Positions 40,757 through 51,620 are shown, counted from the stretch's first letter. The stretch is DNA of 64,000 nt from Thermoanaerobacterium aotearoense (GCF_009905255.1 NZ_CP047602.1:744001-808000), one strand, 5' to 3'. The notes: generated by a model from the sequence alone, not told the origin. Numbers and translations: made by a program.

Positions 40757-40785
40757 AGAGGATTTTCCTGTTTTTTGTCGAACTA
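40757..40785 (+). promoter_or_regulatory. Second sigma-H-like motif with perfect Spo0A box
   Basis: AGAGGATTT, 11 nt, GTCGAACTA (one mismatch to sigma-H). It includes TTGTCGAA at 40775-40782, the Spo0A box consensus. It is a near-tandem copy of 40691-40719 and its flanking TATTAATT. Confidence 0.5.
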
Positions 40786-40803
40786 TTAATTAAGGTGGTG
40801 TTT

Positions 40804-42600
40804 ATGTCTTATTCAAAAGACGTGATCGATAGAGTAATAGAAGAAAATGATATAGTAGATGTTGTCTCAAGCTATGTTTCGCTTAAAAAATCTGGCAGGG
40901 ACTTTAAGGGATTGTGCCCGTTTCATCATGAGAAAACACCATCTTTCAATGTAAGCCAAGAAAAGCAGCTTTATCATTGTTTTGGTTGTCAAGCCAGCGG
41001 AAATGTCATTACCTTTGTAATGAATATTGAAAATGTAGGTTTTAAGGAGGCCGTTGAGTTCTTGGCAGATAGAGCTGGTATAGAGATTGAAGAAGAAAAT
41101 TTGTCAAGTTTGGAGTATCAGAAAAAAAAGCTGAAGGATGAAATATATGAAGTCAATAGGTTAGCTGCTTTGTTTTACCACAAATACCTTTATTCTAAAT
41201 TTGGACAGGCTGCATTAAAATACCTTTACGATAGAGGCATAGACGACATTACAATAAAAAGATTTGGATTGGGGCTTTCTCCAGCCAATGGACTTGAATT
41301 GTTTAATTATTTAAAGCGCCGAAACTATAGTATTGAGGTTCTTTTAAAGGCGGGTCTTGTCTTAAAAGGCAGCAGCGGTTCATATTATGATAGATTTAAA
41401 AATCGAGTCATGTTTCCAATAATAGATGAAAAAAACAATGTAATAGGATTTGGCGGCAGAGTCATGGATGATGTAAAACCAAAGTATTTAAATACTCCTG
41501 AGACGGTTGTTTTTAAAAAAGGAAAGACATTGTATGGGATTAATTACGCTAAAAAATCAAAAGAAGATATGCTTATTATCGTTGAAGGATATATGGATGC
41601 CATTGCATTGTATCAAAGCGGACTTGACAATGTCGTTGCATCGTTGGGTACTGCACTGACTATAGAGCAAGGTAGACTTATAAAAAAGTACAAAAATACT
41701 GTTGTCATTTCATACGACGCAGATGAAGCAGGCATTGAAGCGACTATGAGGGGTCTAAATCTTTTGGATGAACTTGACCTAAATGTAAATATACTGACAG
41801 TGCCTAATGGCAAGGACCCCGATGAATTTGTCAGAAAAGAAGGTTTTGATGCGTTTAAAAAACTTCTTCAAAAGACAGATACATTGATAGAATATAAGAT
41901 AAAGAAGTACAAAAAAGATTTGGATTTAGAAAAACCATCAGATAGGATAAAGTACATCAAAAAGGTGTGCAAGGATCTTGCCACATTGAAAGACGAAGTA
42001 AAGCGAGATGTGTATATCTCCATCGTATCAAAAGACGCCGAAATACCTGAAAATACTATTAGAGCAGAAATAGACCAATTTGTCAAGGGTTTTTTGCAAA
42101 ATAATAAAAAAATTAGGTATACAGTTGGCAATAATAGGCATAATATTAAATACAGTGGAGCAAAAAAGATACCGTCTCTTAAATACTTGATTGCACTGCT
42201 TTTGATTGACAACAAGCTTTACAGCAGAGTAAAAGGGAAGATTTCTGCAGATGACATCGAAGATGAGCATTTAAAGGCTGTAGCGTCTTATGTTTTTGAG
42301 AGACTTGAAGATGGAGGACATGTGGATGTAAAAGACCTAAGCTTTATGCTGGACAATGCTGATTTAAAAGACGAATTTAACGATATATTCAACGTGCTGT
42401 ATAGCGAGAAAATGGCAAGCGAGAAGATAGTGGATGACTGTGTAAAAGAGATAATCAAAGATGACATACGAAAAAAAATAGCGAACATTAAGCGTGAAAT
42501 TGACGATTCATATAATGCTGGTGACATGGAAAAAGAAAGAGAACTTTTGATACAATTACAGAAATATGAAAAGGAGATGCTGAATTTAAAAAATGGCTGA
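40804..42600 (+). CDS. dnaG: DNA primase
   Basis: 598 residues, starting at ATG 40804 after AAGGTGGTG. The N-terminal CHC2 zinc finger ([11 protein letters not shown]...CFGC) is followed by Toprim motifs [14 protein letters not shown] and ISYDADEAG. The C-terminal helical region should bind DnaB. It makes RNA primers at the replication fork. It overlaps the region upstream of sigA, as in the conserved dnaG-rpoD operon. Confidence 0.97.
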   Translation: MSYSKDVIDRVIEENDIVDVVSSYVSLKKSGRDFKGLCPFHHEKTPSFNVSQEKQLYHCFGCQASGNVITFVMNIENVGFKEAVEFLADRAGIEIEEENLSSLEYQKKKLKDEIYEVNRLAALFYHKYLYSKFGQAALKYLYDRGIDDITIKRFGLGLSPANGLELFNYLKRRNYSIEVLLKAGLVLKGSSGSYYDRFKNRVMFPIIDEKNNVIGFGGRVMDDVKPKYLNTPETVVFKKGKTLYGINYAKKSKEDMLIIVEGYMDAIALYQSGLDNVVASLGTALTIEQGRLIKKYKNTVVISYDADEAGIEATMRGLNLLDELDLNVNILTVPNGKDPDEFVRKEGFDAFKKLLQKTDTLIEYKIKKYKKDLDLEKPSDRIKYIKKVCKDLATLKDEVKRDVYISIVSKDAEIPENTIRAEIDQFVKGFLQNNKKIRYTVGNNRHNIKYSGAKKIPSLKYLIALLLIDNKLYSRVKGKISADDIEDEHLKAVASYVFERLEDGGHVDVKDLSFMLDNADLKDEFNDIFNVLYSEKMASEKIVDDCVKEIIKDDIRKKIANIKREIDDSYNAGDMEKERELLIQLQKYEKEMLNLKNG

Positions 42601-42631
42601 GAAAAAGGTTGCCCAAAAGGAGGGGACACCC

Positions 42632-43705
42632 GTGAATAAAGAAAAAGTAAAAAATTCTATAAAAGAGCTAATCGATAAAGGCAAAAAGAATGGCATGTTG
42701 ACGTACAATGAAATAATGAATTCTCTTGAAGATATTGATATGGATGCGGATCAGATAGAAAAAGTATATGACACATTTGAAAAATTAGGTATAGAGATTG
42801 TTGGAGAGGAACCGCAGCAGGATGAATTGATTCCAGAGGAAGATCTGGATTTGGATCTGTCTATCCCTGAAGGTATAAATATTGACGATCCAGTGAGAAT
42901 GTACTTAAAAGAAATAGGAAAGATACCTCTTCTATCTCCTGATGAAGAGATAGAATTGGCAAAGAGGATAGAAAAAGGCGATGAAGAAGCTAAAAAAAGG
43001 CTTACGGAGGCAAATTTGAGGCTTGTTGTAAGCATTGCTAAAAGATATGTTGGAAGAGGCATGTTATTTCTCGATTTGATTCAAGAAGGAAATTTAGGCC
43101 TTTTGAAAGCTGTTGAAAAGTTTAACTACAGAAAGGGATTTAAGTTTAGCACATACGCTACGTGGTGGATAAGACAGGCAATCACCAGAGCTATAGCTGA
43201 TCAGGCCAGGACGATACGCATTCCTGTCCACATGGTAGAGACTATTAATAAGCTTATAAGGGTTTCAAGACAACTTTTGCAAGAATTAGGACGTGACCCT
43301 CTACCAGAGGAGATCGCTAAAGAGATGGACATGTCGGTTGACAAGGTCAGAGAGATAATGAAGATTGCTCAAGAGCCAGTATCGTTAGAGACTCCTATAG
43401 GCGAAGAAGAAGACAGCCATCTTGGCGATTTTATACCAGACGAAGATGCTCCAGCGCCTGCTGAAGCAGCGGCATTTACAATGCTTAAAGAGCAGCTTAT
43501 AGATGTATTGGATACTTTGACGCCGAGAGAAGAAAAGGTGTTAAGGCTGAGATTTGGGCTTGATGATGGCAGAGCAAGGACATTGGAGGAAGTAGGCAAA
43601 GAATTCAATGTTACGAGAGAGAGAATAAGGCAGATAGAGGCAAAGGCATTGAGGAAATTGAGACATCCAAGCCGCAGCAAGAAATTAAAAGATTTTTTGG
43701 ATTGA
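42632..43705 (+). CDS. rpoD: Primary sigma factor SigA (RpoD)
   Basis: 357 residues from the GTG at 42632, which is 7 nt after AAAGGAGGGG; the in-frame ATG at 42593 overlaps dnaG and lacks an RBS. Region 1.1-like N terminus, region 2 ([29 protein letters not shown]), region 3, and region 4.2 HTH ([17 protein letters not shown]) are present. The housekeeping sigma factor. Confidence 0.97.
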   Translation: MNKEKVKNSIKELIDKGKKNGMLTYNEIMNSLEDIDMDADQIEKVYDTFEKLGIEIVGEEPQQDELIPEEDLDLDLSIPEGINIDDPVRMYLKEIGKIPLLSPDEEIELAKRIEKGDEEAKKRLTEANLRLVVSIAKRYVGRGMLFLDLIQEGNLGLLKAVEKFNYRKGFKFSTYATWWIRQAITRAIADQARTIRIPVHMVETINKLIRVSRQLLQELGRDPLPEEIAKEMDMSVDKVREIMKIAQEPVSLETPIGEEEDSHLGDFIPDEDAPAPAEAAAFTMLKEQLIDVLDTLTPREEKVLRLRFGLDDGRARTLEEVGKEFNVTRERIRQIEAKALRKLRHPSRSKKLKDFLD

Positions 43706-43711
43706 CACTGC

Positions 43712-43739
43712 TTGACAGCGTATAAAAATGTAGTATAAT
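43712..43739 (+). promoter_or_regulatory. Promoter of the tRNA-Asn/tRNA-Met operon
   Basis: TTGACA (43712-43717), 16 nt, TATAAT (43734-43739); the tRNA begins 11 nt later. Confidence 0.8.
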
Positions 43740-43750
43740 AATAAATATAT

Positions 43751-43825
43751 TCCTCAGTAGCTCAATGGTGGAGCAACCGGCTGTTAACCGGTAGGCTGTA
43801 GGTTCGAGCCCTACCTGAGGAGCCA
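43751..43825 (+). tRNA. tRNA-Asn (GTT)
   Basis: The cloverleaf closes with TCCTCAG/CTGAGGA. The anticodon GTT is at 43783-43785, GGTTCGAG is the T loop and CCA is encoded (43823-43825). Confidence 0.95.
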
Positions 43826-43831
43826 TATTTA

Positions 43832-43907
<76 letters not shown>

Positions 43908-43925
43908 TATAATGATGAAAGGATA

Positions 43926-43955
43926 GGCATTTGATTTTACAAATGCTTTTTATTT
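43926..43955 (+). terminator. Terminator after tRNA-Met, also the 5' region of trmK
   Basis: GCATTT-GATTTTAC-AAATGC followed by TTTTTATTTT. It ends only 6 bases before the trmK ATG. Confidence 0.65.
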
Positions 43956-43961
43956 TATAGT

Positions 43962-44672
43962 ATGAAGCTGTCACAGAGATTAAATTCTATCATTAAGATG
44001 ATAAAACTTCATTCTAAAGTTGCTGATATAGGTACAGATCATGGATATATACCAGTCTACCTTTACTTAAATGGCATTTCAGACTACATAGTTGCATCAG
44101 ATGTAAAATCTGCTTCTCTCAATAAAGCAATTGATGTTATTAAAAAGTACAATCTGTCAGAAAATATAATTGTACGGCTTGGCGATGGATTAAGTGTTTT
44201 AAGACCAAATGAAGTTGATACTGCTGTAATAGCCGGCATGGGTGGCATTTTGATTTCAGATATTTTAGAAAGGGATAAAAGCATTGCTTCAACTGTAGAG
44301 AGGTTTATCTTGCAGCCTATGACGGCATCTGACCATCTTCGCAGGTACATTTATGAGAATGGGTATTTGATTGTTGATGAAGATTTAGTCTTTGAGAAAG
44401 GAAAGTTCTTTGAGATAATGGCTGTAGAACATGGCAAGGGAAAAGTCCACGACGAAATTTTTTATGAAATCGGCGAAAAACTCTTTCAAAAACGTCACCC
44501 ATTGCTTAAAGATTATATATCATATAAGATAGGGAAGCTAAAAAGGATTCTTGATGAAGTCTCGAAAAGCAATGAAAGTGGTTTGCTGAAAGAGGATATT
44601 TTAAATAAAATAAAAAAATATGAGGTGTTATTGTATGAGTCTGAAATGCCAGACAATAGCGGGAATGATTGA
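43962..44672 (+). CDS. trmK: tRNA (adenine(22)-N1)-methyltransferase TrmK
   Basis: 236 residues. SAM-binding VADIGTDHGYIPVYL lies near residue 17 and the catalytic-domain motif AGMGGILISDIL follows. It methylates A22 of tRNAs. The start at 43962 fits the family (MKLSQRLNSII), yet no Shine-Dalgarno is visible: a terminator hairpin ends just before it and AAAGGAT lies about 40 nt upstream. It overlaps the Nif3-like gene, a conserved pairing. Confidence 0.92.
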   Translation: MKLSQRLNSIIKMIKLHSKVADIGTDHGYIPVYLYLNGISDYIVASDVKSASLNKAIDVIKKYNLSENIIVRLGDGLSVLRPNEVDTAVIAGMGGILISDILERDKSIASTVERFILQPMTASDHLRRYIYENGYLIVDEDLVFEKGKFFEIMAVEHGKGKVHDEIFYEIGEKLFQKRHPLLKDYISYKIGKLKRILDEVSKSNESGLLKEDILNKIKKYEVLLYESEMPDNSGND

Positions 44673-45750
44673 CAAACTTGCACCGCACAAATGTGCCGAA
44701 GAATGGGACAATGTTGGACTTCTTGTGGGTAATCCCAGAAAAGATGTGTCGTCTGTCATGGTGGCTTTAGATGCCACGAGAGAGGTTGTATTAGAAGCCA
44801 TATCAAAAAAAGTCGACATGATTGTAACGCATCACCCTATAATATTTAAACCATTTAAGAACTTGCGTACTGATAATCCGTTAGGGGAAGTTTTGACGAT
44901 GCTCATAAGAGAAGACATACCTGTGTATTCGGCACACACCAACTTTGATGCTGCAAAAGGCGGAATGAACGATATCCTCTGCAACATACTGGGAATATAC
45001 GACGAGGAGATTTTGCAAGTTACGTATAAGGAAGGCTATAAGAAAATTGTAGTATACGTTCCGATTGGATATGAGGAGATAGTAAAGACAGCCATGTGCA
45101 ATGCAGGGGCAGGCTACATAGGAAATTACAGCGATTGCACGTTTCAAACGATGGGCATAGGAAGCTTTAAACCGTTAGAAGGAACAAATCCTTTTATAGG
45201 TGAGATAGGAAAAGTGGAGAATACCCAGGAGGTTAGAATAGAGACTATAGCGCCAGATAAATTGGTAAACAGGATCATAAGCGCCATGCTTAAAGTTCAT
45301 CCATACGAAGAGGTAGCTTACGATATATACCCGGTTGAGACGTTGTACGACGAATATGGAATAGGAAGAGTAGGCTTAATAAAAGACACTACATTAGGCA
45401 ACCTTGCAAATGATGTAAAAGCAAAACTTGGCTTAAAAAACATACGGGTCGTAGGCGATTTAAACAAGGCAGTTAAAAAAGTGGCTGTATGTGGTGGCAG
45501 TGGCGGCAGCTTTGTATCGATTTCTGCTTTCAAAGGCGCCGACGTTTTGATAACAGGTGATGTTGGCTACCATGATGCAGTAGACGCAAGACATCTTGGA
45601 CTGGCTATAATAGATGCGGGTCATTTTGGCACAGAGAAGATTTCTGTAAATTTCATTGCTGAATACATAAGGGATGAAGCGCAAAAAATGAATGTAGACT
45701 TAGACGTCATCACCAGTGAAATACAAGCTGATCCGTTTATATTCATGTAA
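44635..45750 (+). CDS. Nif3-like dinuclear metal-binding protein
   Basis: 371 residues. The ATG at 44635 is 7 nt after GAGGTG. Metal-ligand motifs THHPIIF, YSAHTNFDAAKGGMND and the C-terminal GHFGTEKI are present, with the inserted PII-like middle domain (about 130-230). Also called GTP cyclohydrolase 1 type 2-like; the true activity is unresolved in the family. It follows trmK as in many Firmicutes. Confidence 0.93.
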   Translation: MSLKCQTIAGMIDKLAPHKCAEEWDNVGLLVGNPRKDVSSVMVALDATREVVLEAISKKVDMIVTHHPIIFKPFKNLRTDNPLGEVLTMLIREDIPVYSAHTNFDAAKGGMNDILCNILGIYDEEILQVTYKEGYKKIVVYVPIGYEEIVKTAMCNAGAGYIGNYSDCTFQTMGIGSFKPLEGTNPFIGEIGKVENTQEVRIETIAPDKLVNRIISAMLKVHPYEEVAYDIYPVETLYDEYGIGRVGLIKDTTLGNLANDVKAKLGLKNIRVVGDLNKAVKKVAVCGGSGGSFVSISAFKGADVLITGDVGYHDAVDARHLGLAIIDAGHFGTEKISVNFIAEYIRDEAQKMNVDLDVITSEIQADPFIFM

Positions 45751-45760
45751 TAATTGCCAT

Positions 45761-45789
45761 TTGACAAACTTATTTGATAGTGGTATCAT
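45761..45789 (+). promoter_or_regulatory. Sigma-A promoter of rnpB
   Basis: TTGACA, 17 nt, TATCAT; the RNA begins about 20 nt later. Confidence 0.8.
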
Positions 45790-45811
45790 TCTATATCTGG
45801 AGAGTAATATT

Positions 45812-46170
45812 TACGAGTAAGCCAGATGGTCGCGTACATTATGTACGAGGAAAGTCCGAGCTCCACAGGGCAAGGTGCCGGGTAATACCCGGTGGAGGTG
45901 ACTCCAAGGAAAGTGCAACAGAGATATACCGCCTATCACTAATTCGTCAATGCGGATTGGTGGTGGGTAAGGGTGGAAAGGCGAGGTAAGAGCTCACCAG
46001 CATCCAGGCGACTGGAATGCTCTGTAAACCCCACCTGGAGCAAGGTAGAATAGGAGGGAAATACAAGTGGCCCGCTTGACCCTCGGGTAAAACCGCTGGA
46101 GGTATCAGGCAACTGATATCGTAGATAGATGACCATCTAAAACAGAACTCGGCTTATAGACTTGCTCGTA
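45812..46170 (+). ncRNA. rnpB: RNase P RNA
   Basis: The ends pair (TACGAGTAAG at 45812 with CTTGCTCGTA at 46161-46170). The universally conserved GAGGAAAGTCCGAGCTCC lies near 45849 and ACAGAACTCGGCTTAT near 46142; together they form P4. Length about 359 nt. It processes pre-tRNA 5' ends. A 71-codon ORF within it is a shadow. Confidence 0.95.
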
Positions 46171-46180
46171 TTAAAAGGCA

Positions 46181-46214
46181 AAAACTCAATGTCATGTGGC
46201 ATTGAGTTTTTTTT
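46181..46214 (+). terminator. Terminator after rnpB
   Basis: AAAACTCAATG-TCATGTGG-CATTGAGTTTT followed by TTTT. Confidence 0.85.
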
Positions 46215-46248
46215 AAATAATTTTTTATGAGAGAGGTTGTAATTTTAA

Positions 46249-47358
<1,110 letters not shown>

Positions 47359-47427
47359 AAAGCAATTGAAGGTTTACATCATTTTTGATATTATATAATT
47401 GTAAAATATTAAAAGGAGATGGACGAA

Positions 47428-48129
47428 TTGAGTATTCACATAGGTGCAAAAGATGGAGAAGTTGCAAGTACAGTTTTGTTGCCTGGAGATCCATTGAGGG
47501 CTAAATACATTGCTGATAACTTTTTGACGGACGTAATTTGTTACAACGAAGTCCGCGGAATGTACGGGTTTACTGGTTATTACAAGGGCAAAAGGGTATC
47601 TGTTCAAGGCACAGGGATGGGTATACCATCTATATCTATATATGTAAACGAGCTTATTCAAAGCTATAACGTAAAAAATCTAATAAGGATAGGCACATGC
47701 GGATCGATGCAAGAAGATATAAACATAAGGGATGTAATATTAGCAATGGCATCATCGACAGATTCTGCTATAAATAAGATCAGATTTAATGGGATGGATT
47801 ATGCTCCTACAGCCAGCTTTAAGCTTTTGAAAAAGGCTTATGATGCGGCTTTGGAGAAAGGCATCAACGTAAAAGTAGGAAATATACTTTCGTCAGATAC
47901 GTTTTACAACGATGATAAAGATAGTTGGAAATTATGGGCTAAGTTTGGTGTTTTAGCAGTTGAGATGGAAACGGCAGGTCTTTACACTTTAGCCGCTAAG
48001 TATGGTGTAGACGCTCTTACTATATTGACAGTAAGCGATAGCTTAGTTACGGGTCATGCTACATCAGCGGAAGAAAGGCAGAAGACATTTAACGATATGA
48101 TAGAAATTGCTCTAAACATTGCTGAATAA
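47428..48129 (+). CDS. deoD: Purine nucleoside phosphorylase DeoD
   Basis: 233 residues. The TTG at 47428 is 9 nt after AAAGGAG and gives [13 protein letters not shown], the conserved start; the ATG at 47419 abuts the RBS. GTCGSMQ, the catalytic Asp in TVSDSL, and VEMETAGLY are present. A hexameric phosphorylase for purine (deoxy)nucleosides. Confidence 0.94.
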   Translation: MSIHIGAKDGEVASTVLLPGDPLRAKYIADNFLTDVICYNEVRGMYGFTGYYKGKRVSVQGTGMGIPSISIYVNELIQSYNVKNLIRIGTCGSMQEDINIRDVILAMASSTDSAINKIRFNGMDYAPTASFKLLKKAYDAALEKGINVKVGNILSSDTFYNDDKDSWKLWAKFGVLAVEMETAGLYTLAAKYGVDALTILTVSDSLVTGHATSAEERQKTFNDMIEIALNIAE

Positions 48130-48147
48130 TATGTGGGAGTGATGAAA

Positions 48148-49104
48148 ATGCAACCACTAAAGTTTAAACCCATATTCATGGAGAGGATATGGGGTGGAGA
48201 TGCCTTGAAGACGAAATACGGCTTTAATGTCCCTGACGGCAAAAAGATAGGTGAGCTTTGGTGCATTTCTGACAATAAAACTGCAGTAAGTGAAGTAGAT
48301 GGCGGTATTTACGATGGAGTTAAATTAAGAGAAATTGCAAATAAGCATGGAGATGAGCTTTATGGAGAAGGTAAATCGTACGACAGATTTCCATTGCTTA
48401 TAAAGATAATAGACGCTAATGACAAGCTGTCTGTTCAAGTGCATCCAGATGATGATTACGCTTATTATCATGAAAATGGTGACATAGGCAAGACAGAAAT
48501 GTGGTATATAATCGATGCAAAGCCTGGTGCTACACTTATCTGCGGTTTAAAAGAAGGAACGACGAAGGAACAATTCAAATCATTGCTTGAAAAAGAAAGT
48601 CTCGAAGACTGCCTTAATGAAATAGAGGTAAGGCGGGGAGATGTGGTATACATACCTTCAGGAATGGTACATGCCATTGGAGAAGGCATATTAATCTGCG
48701 AAATACAGCAGAATTCAGATTTAACTTACAGAGTTTATGATTACAACAGGGTAGATGACAATGGAAACAAAAGGGAGCTTCACATTGATAAAGCTTTAGA
48801 TGTAATTGATTTTAATTTAAAAAGCGATAAAATAGTTCCTGAATATAAAAATATATCTGGAGGAAGCATCGCCAATGTTGTTCAGTCAAAATACTTTAAA
48901 ACAGACGTGATTCACGTTGAGTCAACAGTTGATATGGAGACTAACGGCACTTTTAATACATTGGTGATGGTAGAAGGCGAAGGAAAAATACTTTACGAAG
49001 ATGGAGAATTCGATTTAAAAAGCGGTGAATCGCTTTTGATACCTGCAGAAATTGGCAAATACACAGTTACTGGCAATTGCATCATTATAAGGTCTTACGT
49101 GTAG
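48148..49104 (+). CDS. manA: Mannose-6-phosphate isomerase, class I
   Basis: 318 residues. The ATG at 48148 is 7 nt after GGGAGTG and gives MQPLKFKPIFMERIWGG. Zn ligands are in SVQVHPDDDYAYYHE, EMWYI and GMVHAIGEG. It interconverts mannose-6-phosphate and fructose-6-phosphate, which would connect a mannose PTS (such as that at 14559-17301) to glycolysis if mannose is its substrate. Confidence 0.93.
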   Translation: MQPLKFKPIFMERIWGGDALKTKYGFNVPDGKKIGELWCISDNKTAVSEVDGGIYDGVKLREIANKHGDELYGEGKSYDRFPLLIKIIDANDKLSVQVHPDDDYAYYHENGDIGKTEMWYIIDAKPGATLICGLKEGTTKEQFKSLLEKESLEDCLNEIEVRRGDVVYIPSGMVHAIGEGILICEIQQNSDLTYRVYDYNRVDDNGNKRELHIDKALDVIDFNLKSDKIVPEYKNISGGSIANVVQSKYFKTDVIHVESTVDMETNGTFNTLVMVEGEGKILYEDGEFDLKSGESLLIPAEIGKYTVTGNCIIIRSYV

Positions 49105-49159
49105 AAAGTGATGTTGACACAGAGCTAAAAATATAATATACTAAACATGTAAGGCAAGT

Positions 49160-49236
<77 letters not shown>

Positions 49237-49273
49237 TTTTGGCTGATTTAAAATTTAAATATGGATTTTAAGT

Positions 49274-49350
49274 GGGGTTATAGCCCAGCCGGTTAGAGCG
49301 CTACGCTCACATCGTAGAGGTCACAGGTTCGAATCCTGTTAACCCCACCA
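49274..49350 (+). tRNA. tRNA-Val (CAC)
   Basis: Nearly the same gene as 49160-49236 (five differences by eye). Anticodon loop CTCACAT reads CAC. CCA encoded. Probably a local duplication with an anticodon change. Confidence 0.93.
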
Positions 49351-49361
49351 ATCTGAAATGT

Positions 49362-49387
49362 GCAGCTTATAAAGCTGTTTTTATTTT
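49362..49387 (+). terminator. Terminator after tRNA-Val pair
   Basis: CAGCTT-ATA-AAGCTG followed by TTTTTATTTT. Confidence 0.75.
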
Positions 49388-49412
49388 GCAAAAAACCGCC
49401 TTTAAGAGGCGG
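49388..49412 (-). terminator. Terminator of the SGNH hydrolase gene
   Basis: On the minus strand GCCGCCT-CTTA-AGGCGG is followed by TTTTTTG. Confidence 0.8.
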
Positions 49413-49420
49413 CTTTAAAA

Positions 49421-50047
49421 TTAGAAAGCTTTGATTAAATTAAGCCATTCTTTCGCAATTATGGCGTGCCCCGCATTTGTTGGGTGTACACCATCTGAAG
49501 CCCAAAAAGCCGGATCTTTTGCAGTTGAATATTTTGCCATGATGCCATCCAGCGGGATGAAATATGCTTCAAATTCCCTTGACAGATTTCTGACTACATG
49601 GATTTTTGGATCTAAGTCGACCCTCCATTCTTTTCTGTCTTCCGGTACTGGAAGGACAAAAGGCTCCATGATGATGATTTTTGCGTCAAGGTTTTTTCTT
49701 GTCTTTTCAAGTATGTATCTATAGTCTTCTTCGAATTTTTCCGGTGATGTGTAGTCGCTATTGTCGTAATTTCTCCATGTATCATTTATTCCAATAAGTA
49801 TTGACACGACTGTTGGCTTTAAATCTATACAGTCATTTTGCCAGCGCTCTTTTAGATCTCTAACTCTGTTTCCACTTATGCCTCTATTTAAGAATTTTAC
49901 GTTTAACTCAGGATGTAATGCGTAAAACATTGATGCAATGATATTGGGGTACCCAAATCCTAAATCGTCAGGGTTTTCTCGATCTCGCCCAGCATCTGTT
50001 ACGCTATCACCCTGAAATAAAACTACATCACCATCTTTTAATAACAT
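49421..50047 (-). CDS. SGNH/GDSL-type hydrolase (esterase)
   Basis: 208 residues, GAGGTG before the ATG at 50047. Block I QGDSVTD (catalytic Ser), block II GISGNRV, block III GINDT, and block V DGVHPTNAGH (Asp/His) are intact. There is no signal peptide, so it is intracellular. It resembles acetyl-xylan/carbohydrate esterases that deacetylate imported oligosaccharides; this fits a plant-polysaccharide degrader but is an inference. Confidence 0.9.
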   Translation of the reverse strand: MLLKDGDVVLFQGDSVTDAGRDRENPDDLGFGYPNIIASMFYALHPELNVKFLNRGISGNRVRDLKERWQNDCIDLKPTVVSILIGINDTWRNYDNSDYTSPEKFEEDYRYILEKTRKNLDAKIIIMEPFVLPVPEDRKEWRVDLDPKIHVVRNLSREFEAYFIPLDGIMAKYSTAKDPAFWASDGVHPTNAGHAIIAKEWLNLIKAF

Positions 50048-50177
50048 ATTAAATCACCTCTATTAAAATTGACGATATGATATCGTAAACTATGTTATCA
50101 CATTTTAGATAATGATTTCAACTTTTTGACAAAAAAAGTAGAAATCATCGCCATCTTATGATATAATTATTCCTGAT

Positions 50178-50249
50178 GGGGATGTAACTCAGTGGGAGAG
50201 TACCACATTCGCATTGTGGGAGTCGAGGGTTCAAATCCCTTCATCTCCA
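50178..50249 (+). tRNA. tRNA-Ala (CGC), no encoded CCA
   Basis: Acceptor GGGGATG/CATCTCC includes the G3:U70 pair that marks alanine tRNAs. The anticodon stem CCACA/TGTGG has loop TTCGCAT, giving CGC. After the discriminator A the sequence is CTT, so CCA is not encoded, unlike every other tRNA gene in the window. A hairpin terminator follows. Confidence 0.85.
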
Positions 50250-50261
50250 CTTAGAAAAATG

Positions 50262-50301
50262 AAGGGTTTTGGCATTTCACTTAGTGCCAAAACCCTTTTT
50301 T
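50262..50301 (+). terminator. Terminator after tRNA-Ala
   Basis: AAGGGTTTTGGCA pairs with TGCCAAAACCCTT, followed by TTTT. GGTGCCAAA and AGCGCC just downstream echo the stem. Confidence 0.75.
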
Positions 50302-50400
50302 GGTGCCAAATTAGCGCCATGAAAAGTATTATCTATTTTTTTGCGTTTAGGCGAATGGAATAAAAGGTTCCGATGATATAATAAATTGGGAGGGATGATT

Positions 50401-50610
50401 ATGAATGAAATGTGCATAATTGACAGATTCGAAGGTGATTATGCTGTAATTGAGTATGGACGTGTCACATTTAATTTTCCTCGGACTCTTTTGCCAAAAG
50501 ATTCAAAAGAAGGCGATGTAATAAAGTTTGATGTGCGTATTGACGATAAAGAGACATTTAAGCGAAGCCAGAAAATGAAAAGGCTGGCAGACGAACTTTT
50601 TAGAGAGTAG
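50401..50610 (+). CDS. DUF3006 protein
   Basis: 69 residues; the ATG at 50401 follows GGGAGGG. MCIIDRFEGDYAVIEY and FPRTLLPKDSKEGDVIKF match the small DUF3006 family. It sits directly before the MBL-fold lipoprotein, a pairing seen in many clostridia; the role is unknown. Confidence 0.85.
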   Translation: MNEMCIIDRFEGDYAVIEYGRVTFNFPRTLLPKDSKEGDVIKFDVRIDDKETFKRSQKMKRLADELFRE

Positions 50611-50621
50611 AGAGGTGCATC

Positions 50622-51542
50622 ATGTTTAAGAAAATAGCAATTTTCGGTTTAATATTTGTTCTCTTTTTTTCTTTAGCAGGTTGTGCTACAAGCACTACAA
50701 ATTTCAATCAGTCACAAAATGAAGTTCAAAATGCTACAGTTAAATCTGAAGATGGACTCCTTAAAGTGCATTTTATCGATGTGGGACAAGGAGATAGCAT
50801 TTTTATTGAGTCTCCTGGTGGCAAGACGATGCTAATCGATGCTGGTGTTCCAGAAATGGGGAAAAAGGTCGTCGACTACATAAAAAGCTTAGGTGTAACA
50901 AAAATCGACATATTGGTTGGTACATATCCACATGAAGATCACATTGGTGGCATGGATAGAGTGATAGAAAGCTTTGAAATAGGGAAGTTTTACATGCCAA
51001 AGGTGACTACAAACACGAGGACATTTGAATATGTATTGAACGCAGCGAAAAATAAGGGATTGAAGATAGATGTGGCGAAAGCAGGAGTGACTTTGGATCT
51101 TGGACATTCTGTCAGCGCTGAAATGATAGCACCAAATAGCTCTAAATACGACGATCTTAACGAATACAGTGCAGTTATAAAACTTGTTTATAAAAACACA
51201 TCGTTTTTGTTTACAGGCGATGCTGGTGCTGAATCGGAGAGAGAGATGATTGAAAAAGGGTATGATTTGAAATCGGATGTTCTTAAAGTTGGACATCATG
51301 GAAGCTCAACATCAACTACTGCAAGCTTTTTAGATGATGTCAGTCCCAAATACGCTGTAATCTCCTGTGGAAAAGGCAATGACTACGGACATCCTCATAG
51401 TTCTACATTAAAAAAGCTTAAAAATAGAAATATACCAGTTTATAGGACGGATGAATGCGGTACGATAGTTGCTTCAAGCGATGGGCAGAATATTTCGTTT
51501 AATGTGAAACCAGGCGATTACACGCCGGGACAAAAAAACTAA
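50622..51542 (+). CDS. ComEC/Rec2-like metallo-beta-lactamase-fold lipoprotein
   Basis: 306 residues with GAGAGGTG before the ATG. Lipobox SLAGC near residue 20. MBL motifs: HFIDVGQGDSIFIES, THPHEDHIGG-type sequence (TYPHEDHIGGMD), TGDAG, VGHHGSST and YGHPHSS. It corresponds to the hydrolase domain of ComEC without its membrane channel. Surface-anchored; it could degrade DNA or another phosphodiester. Confidence 0.9.
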   Translation: MFKKIAIFGLIFVLFFSLAGCATSTTNFNQSQNEVQNATVKSEDGLLKVHFIDVGQGDSIFIESPGGKTMLIDAGVPEMGKKVVDYIKSLGVTKIDILVGTYPHEDHIGGMDRVIESFEIGKFYMPKVTTNTRTFEYVLNAAKNKGLKIDVAKAGVTLDLGHSVSAEMIAPNSSKYDDLNEYSAVIKLVYKNTSFLFTGDAGAESEREMIEKGYDLKSDVLKVGHHGSSTSTTASFLDDVSPKYAVISCGKGNDYGHPHSSTLKKLKNRNIPVYRTDECGTIVASSDGQNISFNVKPGDYTPGQKN

Positions 51543-51620
51543 AAGCGGATTTTTGTTACATAAATATGTAGATTTCATGAAAAGATATAACCAGAAAGAA
51601 TTATGAGGAGGTTATATCTC

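Noticed and set aside
42593-42631. Upstream ATG for sigA
   Set aside because: Overlaps dnaG and lacks an RBS, whereas the GTG at 42632 has a strong one and fits the family start.
45774-45989. 71-codon + strand ORF
   Set aside because: Lies inside RNase P RNA; no RBS and the conserved RNA motifs explain the sequence.
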